The notes under the pieces are model-generated. The model searched no databases, had not been told where the DNA came from, and saw only the letters and a list, made by a program, of their open reading frames with translations. A DNA stretch of 64,000 bases from Bactericera cockerelli (taxonomy: Eukaryota; Arthropoda; Insecta; Hemiptera; Triozidae): the NCBI GenBank assembly GCA_024516035.1, contig CM044958.1, positions 8,204,771 to 8,268,770 of the forward strand, given 5' to 3'. This document shows positions 57,513-64,000 of this stretch, piece after piece. Numbering within the stretch: the stretch's first letter is position 1; each line of letters opens with the position of its first letter. The position numbers and the translations under genes are program-made.

Positions 57513-57570
57513 TTATATGGAAAAGTCACGTGATGCCTAATGAGCACAAAAAAGTTTGCTGTCTGGTACT
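57513..57570 (+). promoter_or_regulatory. conserved TATA-like block, member 3
   Basis: ttatttatatgg, then agtcacgtgatgcctaatga, then aaagtttgctgtctgg at the same spacing as in member 2. The intact promoter-like block argues that this exon may still be transcribed. Confidence 0.4.
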
Positions 57571-57627
57571 TTTCCACATTGAAGCAACATTTGTTCCACA
57601 ACATCACTCACAGTTACCGCTTTAGCA

Positions 57628-57682
57628 ATGGGATTCTTTCCAATACTTTTAGTAGCCTCTCTATGTGTCGTCATAATAGCAG
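57628..57682 (+). pseudogene. orphan signal-peptide exon, family member 3
   Basis: 55 nt encoding MGFFPILLVASLCVVIIA, ending GCAG|gtaag. The upstream region matches the other members, including the conserved block agtcacgtgatgcctaatga. I find no matching charged exon before the next first exon at 59938, so this is either a decayed copy or an alternative first exon for the downstream unit. Confidence 0.6.
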
Positions 57683-57707
57683 GTAAGATGTTTTCTATTT
57701 ATTTTTT

Positions 57708-58012
57708 AGGATGTGTGTTTCACATCCTTTTTTTATTTCGTAGCTGTGAAACAGCAGCTACTGTAGACGCTTTTGGTCTGTGTTGTAGCCTGCCCATCCC
57801 GTAGTATGCCTCTACTCTGATGGGTGAGAAGTGACACAATAATTCCCATTTAGGTGCTGGGTCAACACGAGCACACCGGAAGGTATCCCTTACAAAAAAT
57901 TGTAATCAAATTAAGAATACAAATTTTTGTCGGCACGGGGATCGAACCCGGGACCTTCCGCATGGCAAGCGACTCAAGCGAGTGCTTAACTATTGAGCTA
58001 ATCGTGCGCTTA
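57708..58012 (-). mobile_element. retroposon family G, full-length copy
   Basis: tttcgtagctgtgaaacagc through gggatcgaacccgggacctt to tgagctaatcgtgcgct, giving the whole body plus the tRNA-Gly(GCC)-like head. Confidence 0.7.
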
Positions 58013-58373
58013 ACTAAACAAATTTAATCAACTTTTATTTACAGAAATAATATAAAATAATATACTAACTTTACTTTATTGTGACGACGGCCTTAACGAC
58101 CATATGTCTGCTCTATGTATGCAGCCCTCCATCTCTTGACTATCTTCATTGATATATTGTCTTCTTCTTGGTCTGCCTCTTGTTCTTAATCCACCAGGAT
58201 TGTGCAGCAGTATTAAATGGGGTATTCTCAGTGGGTATTCTAGAGTCATCCATTCTTGCCCATTGAAGTTTTCCCTTGTTCAGCTGTTGGATGATATTAG
58301 GGTGTTGAAATATTTCTATTTATTTATATTTAAATAATATAAATATAGGGCATGGAATATTTGTGGTAATAAA

Positions 58374-58690
58374 AAATAAAAAATGGCGGTCGCGGTGTAA
58401 CTTTCTCGATTCAAATCAAATAAGTTCAGAAAAATCATACTCCGACCGCCATTTTTTATTGCCGTGCAACAAGTAAATTTAAAGAGAAATCAAGTTTGGG
58501 ATAACCCCTAGAAAGGATAAAGAAAGATAAACATAAGAGGAATAAATTCAGAGAGGAGTGCAGAGATATAGAAAGAGAAAGAGTAAGGTGTTCTCAATTT
58601 GATATCATTTCTTTTTAGCTAATTATAATCATTTTTTTGAGTGAGGCGTTCTTCTTTTTTTAACCACGAAGTGGTGTTTTTGGGGAGATT
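58374..58690. mobile_element. half copy of the fold-back MITE with inverted loop
   Basis: The complete right arm and only about 18 bp of the left arm remain. The loop is the reverse complement of the loop in the 52.5-kb copy. Confidence 0.8.
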
Positions 58691-58929
58691 AGCTATCACT
58701 GGCTGTTCTGAAGGAAATTGACCAGTATTGCGGCCAGGTACCCCAACCCTATCACTGCTGATTTTGTTGCGGCCATGTTTTAAGTCCAGTATTGTTTTCT
58801 TTGGAGAAAATTTCTGTTCACTTATGGCTCAATTTCTTCACAACCGTAATGACTGTGTAAAACCGTAAAAACTCGTAAAGATTATGTAAAAGAAGTGTTT
58901 TTTTATCTGAACAAGGTGGAGCCCAACGT

Positions 58930-59135
58930 AATGTGACTAATGGGCTAGGGTTAATTCAAGTGACTAGAGAGCTAGGGTTAAGTCAAGTGACTAGAGAGCT
59001 AGGGTTATTTTTTACAATAACTTTATTATATTTTATTTTAATATTCATACATATCCTTCAAGTGACTAGAGAGCTAGGGTTAAGTTAAGTGACTATAGAG
59101 CTAGGGTTACGTTAAGTGACTAGAGCTAGGGTTAA
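58930..59135. repeat. short array of agctagggttaa units
   Basis: About six copies of gtgactagagagctagggtt, split by a 60-bp AT-rich insert. Confidence 0.75.
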
Positions 59136-59748
59136 GTTAAGCTTGAACAACCGAAAAAGCTGCAATGGGACTTGAATTAAATGTTGACAATTCTCTGCAT
59201 TTTTTTTTTTTTTTTTTTTTTTGAGCAAGTATTTTTTTTAACAGTTCAGAAAGAAATATGCAAGATTTTAAGACTATAATGACTTAGTATGAAAATTAGA
59301 TCTCAAAATATCGTCGTAGATTTAGGAAGGGAAAAAGTTTGAGTCGCTTTTTCTGACTTCAAGTGTAGTTACGAGTATGTAGCTTTGGTGGATGCTTTAA
59401 TTATTTGGTTATTATTTTTCATTCATAGAGTTTTACAATGACATTTATCAAGCCTAACTTGTCACCTTTACGACTAGGCAAAATCAAAGGCTTCCTTTGG
59501 CTCAAACTCATCATTGGAATTATTCCTGCCATTAAATGATACCTCATAACTCAAATACAGTTTTTTTTACTAAGGAAGGTATATTACTACATATTTATCG
59601 TGCTGTAAAACTTACCTAACGATTAGATCAGGGAAATGGCAACTTCATTTCAGGTATAAGCTAATTAAATTAATTTATTTTCAACTGACTTAATACTAAA
59701 TACATAATATTGTAATCGGAATAATGGGCAGTGTTACTGTCCCTATGA

Positions 59749-59803
59749 CAATATAGACAAGTCACACGAAGCCCAACGAACTCAAAACATTTGGTGTCTG
59801 GTA
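59749..59803 (+). promoter_or_regulatory. conserved TATA-like block, member 4
   Basis: caatatagacaagtcacacg followed by ctcaaaacatttggtgtctg, with the same roughly 36-bp spacing between TATA-like and initiator-like parts. Confidence 0.4.
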
Positions 59804-59937
59804 TTAATTATTGCCGAGAAATTTCTAATATTAGTTTTCCTTTGTTACGTCATTTTAAAACCACCTGTGCGTTGACTTTTCTCTACATTCAACCAGCAGT
59901 TGGTTCAACTTCACACACAGTCACCGGCGGCATAGCG

Positions 59938-61431
59938 ATGGGAAAACTTTCCATTTATTTGATAGCTTCTCTAGCTGTATTTATAATTGCAGGTAAGGTG
60001 GTTTTTTACTATCAATATGTAATTCAACATTATGCACATTCTTTTTCGAAACCATATCTGACTCACACAGTAGGCTAGAAAAGTTCACTTTGGGAAAAAT
60101 GTCTGTAATTTTTTGTTTTATTAAAGCATAGGTATTTTCGTTATTTCAGTCAATCCATCGCCAGAATCAAAATTAACATTGGGACACCTCCTCCTACATG
60201 TGGGACACATTATTGTTATTTTTACTAAAAAAGCAAATTATCACCTACTAACAACTTTTTAACACGTGAGTGGTCGACTATAGGGATTTTTTCTCACCCT
60301 GTCGGCAAAAACGTAATAACATTTTGTCTTTTGGTCATATCTCGATAAAAAATAACAATTCAAATATCTCGTAAACCATCAACGTTATCTGAAAAACTAA
60401 AATTGTCTTTAATGGTTATCTTAAACACAATTTATTTATTTCGAGTGTCAAATTTTAACATTTTTGATATTTTCCTTATCAGCCCGTGGGTGAAATTTAT
60501 ACAATAATGAAATATATGCAAATATCTCGTAAACTATAAGAGATATTGATTTTATATAATAATATCGTTTAAAATAGTAATTTTGCACATAATTTCAGAT
60601 ACTTTTAATATACAGGGTGTCCTATTATAAACTAGACATTCAAATTTCTTGAAAACTACTGACGATAGAAAAAAATTGTCCAAGGATCATATTCATAGCT
60701 CTAAAGGGGACACTAAATTTAATGGTGACCTAAAAAGTTTCTTAGATGACCTCTTCAAGATTATTTCAAGGTCAACTTTGGAATTTCAAATAGCACCCCC
60801 TATTTTTTATGATATTTTGGACATCTACACAAAATTTTATAATCAAAAAAAATCTTACTTATAATTTTTGTCACACCTAGTTTCACACCCTTTTGGGAGT
60901 GTGAGATTTTTTTTTAACTTAGACTATTAGTGCCACATATCATTTTAAGTGCTGAAAAAAGATAAAGGTAAGTTTTTTCATGTTACCTATTTTTTTATTT
61001 TTTGGTTCTCCTATACTTGAGAACCAAACAGTTAAGTAAAATGAAAGACAAGTCTTTTTTTCCTCAGTTAAAGGACAAAACAATTTGCTCAATCAGGGAG
61101 GTAATCTCAATCCAGCTCTCCCGTATACGCAAACTGGGAATAACTCAGATGTTGAATCTTCTTCGGGCATATCACAACCTACACTAGATAGAGCAACTGC
61201 TATGGAACTAGCGTGGCAAATGCAACAAATGGAAAAATCTGAAAGGAAAAGAAAGAAAAAAACACGACGGAGTGATTTAACGGAAGAGGAAAAGGCTGAA
61301 CTAAAAAAGCAAAAGCAATTTGTCCTTGAACAAGCGAAGGAGGTTCGACATGATCAAAGAATTGAAAGAATGGCTGAAACTGCACGAAAGCAAGAAAGAA
61401 GGGAGACCATTTTCCAACATTTGAATAGAAA
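59938..61431 (+). CDS. secreted coiled-coil protein, family member 4 (two exons seen)
   Basis: Exons 59938-59992 (MGKLSIYLIASLAVFIIA) and 61068-61431 join in phase 1. Exon 2 starts VKGQNNLLNQGGNLNPALPY, then NNSDVESSSGISQPTLDRAT and a charged region with RKRKKKTRR and KEVRHDQRIER. It ends AA|gtaagtg, phase 2. No tail exon is seen inside the window, so the gene is probably incomplete here. Function is unknown; the leader implies secretion. Confidence 0.65.
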
Positions 61432-61434
61432 GTA

Positions 61435-63180
61435 AGTGAGAGAGACAGACAACACAGTAACACTAGTGAGAGAGAGAGACAATGAAGTGCAGTGGTGATA
61501 TCAACATTTTTTTGCTAGTGGCTTGATTTTTTGAGAAAAAAATTGAGAAATTGGATCTGCTCATTTTTACATAAACTCACATCGCTACTTTAGAAGAACC
61601 TCAACTTTTCAGAAGAACAAAAAAACGTTTTTTTTTATGTTTTTTTGCGAATATAGTGAATATTTTTCTTGCCCTTAATGCTAGAGCAAAATTTAAGAAA
61701 CCAATTTCTTACAGTTTCATTTTGAATTTTTTTTCAAAAATATTACGTAGAGCTGCCAATATTTAGCCGTAAAAATTGGTCTTGCTCGGATGTATCCATA
61801 CAGAACTATCATTTGTAGAAGAGTAAGGAGGTATTTTCCGTTAACTCCTTAGTGCACTATTGATGATTTAATTTTCAGTAGATGTTTCCATACAACTCTG
61901 TACTTGTACCCTTACTCTACTGAAAAATTGGCAATTTTCTCAAATGTTCATCAAAATCTGGAAATATGTACTGCTCTTATTTGTATACTATTTTTTTCTG
62001 GATGAATCCATATTCCATGAAGACAAACATAATCTCTGTACAGTAAAGATAGTAAAAAAAAGATAAATTATTACTGTAAGTGTAAAATTGCGTTTTTATT
62101 TTTCAAAAAGGTAAGGATAAAATAATAGACAAAAAATTTGAATTTCTCTTCAGTCTCATAAAAGTAATTAGGAAAGTATATACCTAGATCAAAATAATGA
62201 AATTAAGGTAACTCACAAAAAAAAAAAAAATTAAAAAAATAATAACAATATAAACAATTGAAAAAGTTATGCATGAGTAAGAGGTGATTACCTCTTCCTG
62301 AAATAAAACAAAAACTATAAGATATACCATTATAAGGTATCAAATATAATTAAATCTAACGAGAAATAATCGTAGGTATTATCTCAATAATAAAACGTCA
62401 CTGATACATTTATGGGATATCCCCCTACGGAATTGAAAATTTATACACTTTATATTGAAAAACTAAGATTATCTAGGTGATGTTTCTTCTGTAAGGAGTT
62501 ATCCCCTTATACTTGATTCAAAAACTAATAGAATAAAATCGTCCTTAATTGTGATTTTACATACAATTTACAAGTTGTGACCGTCAATTTTTTATATTTT
62601 TCCATCAGCCCGTTGGTAAAATTTCATACAATAATGAAATATGTGCTAATATCTCTTTAACGATAAGAGATATTGAATTTTTTATACGTATAATTAATAT
62701 CGTTTTGAATGTTAATTTTGCACATATTTTCAAATACTTTTAACAACATTTCCTACACAGACCTTCGCTCACACCCCTGTCTACCTTCTATCCTACAACG
62801 ACAAAAAAAACCCCCTTCTCCTTACTTTATTTAAAATTATCAATAAGAAAATTGACCGTATGGATCTTATACATTACAATTTAAACTAAACGTATAACAT
62901 AACAAGACCAACTTATCACCTGTAACTAAATCAGCAACTCTCTACAACCTTACCAAAGTACTTGATCTTACTCAGCTATTCAGAAAAATATTAACATGGT
63001 AATTAGTTAGCATTAATAATGATATTAGATAGCGCTAGTTTTAAGTTTTAGGTACAATGTATGTAGGTATAATAAATAATATAAAAATTAATTGTTTTGT
63101 AAATTGTGTATAAGATTTTCATCATTTTTGAACCTGAGAATGTGTTAATTTCAAATAAATCTTAGGTCAATTGTAATAGA
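61435..63180. other. region between the last two charged exons
   Basis: No signal-peptide exon is visible. 62430-62750 is similar to the member 4 intron at 60290-60615 (cagcccgttggtaaaattt, aatatcgttttgaatg). Confidence 0.6.
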
Positions 63181-63274
63181 AAGTCGTGTGATGTTCACAC
63201 CAGTTTATTTTTCTAGTAAGGGAAACCTGCACGCGCTTGGTAAAATTGTAATACTTCCTCAATGTGTTCCTCAG

Positions 63275-63674
63275 TTCAAGGAGAAAACAATTCGCCGAAT
63301 TGGGGAAGTAATCTCAATCCAGCTCCCCCAAATACGACGTATCCTCGGAATAATTCAGATGTTGAATCTTCTTTGGGTATATCGCAACCTAAAATGAGTA
63401 AAGCAGCTGTTTGTGAACTAGCGAAGCAAATGCGACATGATCAAAAGCTTGCACAGATTCAACAGAGAGATTTAGAAACGGAGGAACAGGGTAACCTAAA
63501 GAAGCAAAAGCGATCCAATGAAACTCTTGCACAGTTTCGGCAAAACGATTTAGAGTATAAGGAAATGGTTGAAAAAAGGCGGCAAAAGAAAGAAGAAAGA
63601 AAGGCTGAAACTGCTCGAAAGAATAAATTAAAGAAGGAAGAAAAGAAAGCCATGCTCAAACTTGCTATACAGAA
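63275..63674 (+). CDS. coiled-coil exon 2 without its own first exon, family member 5
   Basis: 400 nt, acceptor tgtgttcctcag, donor AA|gtgagt, phases 1 and 2. It starts VQGENNSPNWGSNLNPAPPN and has NNSDVESSLGISQPKMSKAA, clearly paralogous to member 4 exon 2. No signal-peptide exon is seen between 61.4 and 63.3 kb. About 330 bp of the preceding intron (62430-62750) is also similar to the member 4 intron (60290-60615). Confidence 0.65.
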
Positions 63675-64000
63675 GTGAGTTAAACAGATAATGACATCTA
63701 TCAATATTTCATTTCAGATAAATTTCTAATGGGTTAGATATCCGAAGTGTAATTTTTTACTTCCGAGAAATTTATAATATTAGAAATCGGAAGTATTGTG
63801 TTCGTTTTTGTAAAAGAAATTATTTTTTTCATAACCTCCTGAGCAACTTTGGTTTTGTGTCCGTCTGTCGGTCTGTTAAAATATTCCTTGTTAAAAGCGC
63901 CAAACGGATTTTGATAAATTTTTTCTCACATATAGGAGATGTTCTGTAGATGGTCGCATTTTAAATTAATCAAATTCGAACAAGCGGTTCTGGGTGAAAG

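Noticed and set aside
1..64000. CRISPR array or bacterial operon
   Set aside because: The arrays have no unique spacers and the genes are spliced eukaryotic genes.

Overview
This is a eukaryotic nuclear window, AT-rich and gene-poor, with spliced genes and very dense retroposons. Recognisable coding sequence is limited to short exons separated by introns filled with SINEs, MITEs, minisatellites and homopolymer runs. The two conserved genes are metazoan, and the repeat load and TATA-plus-initiator style promoters fit an arthropod, most likely an insect. I cannot place it more precisely from the sequence alone.

Layout. 1-12.6 kb: no confident gene; several minisatellites (a 230-bp dimeric satellite, a 54-bp and a 32-bp array), SINEs and a 999-bp non-autonomous DNA element inserted in a SINE. 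12.6-23.9 kb, plus strand: the C-terminal five coding exons of a pellino RING E3 ubiquitin ligase (Toll/IL-1 signalling), followed by a repeat-rich probable 3'UTR to about 26.3 kb. One exon carries a 2-nt frameshifting insertion. 26.3-34.1 kb: repeat-rich intergenic DNA. 34.1-40.2 kb, minus strand: a complete six-exon CDK20 (cell-cycle-related kinase), 341 or 336 codons, with an RFX X-box-like palindrome upstream. 42.2-63.7 kb, plus strand: a tandem cluster of an unrecognised secreted-protein family. Each unit is built from a 55-nt signal-peptide exon (phase 1 donor), a highly charged coiled-coil exon (phase 1 in, phase 2 out) and, where found, a Ser/Pro/Gly-rich tail exon. Two members look complete; the third to fifth are an orphan first exon, a two-exon unit, and an orphan second exon. 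The cluster is loaded with transposons: a 2.2-kb fold-back element with TA duplication, a 4.5-kb hAT-type element with other elements nested inside it, and fold-back MITEs.

Most unusual signal. In the two conserved genes, tandem arrays are seeded exactly on exon boundaries and copy the splice site itself many times: about 38 copies of a pellino 5' splice site, roughly 16 of a second one, four copies of the CDK20 exon 2 end with its donor (93-bp in-frame unit), and 11 copies of the CDK20 exon 5 acceptor (48-bp unit). The pellino stop-codon region is also repeated into the 3'UTR, and a SINE target-site duplication has copied the CDK20 exon 1 donor. Boundary-straddling duplication at so many junctions in two neighbouring genes is not explained by ordinary annotation and is the main thing to follow up.

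Second theme. The secreted coiled-coil cluster appears to be a lineage-specific, rapidly evolving family. Its exon phases make the two adjacent second exons (61.1 and 63.3 kb) unable to be joined in frame, which points to mutually exclusive exons or a decayed copy.
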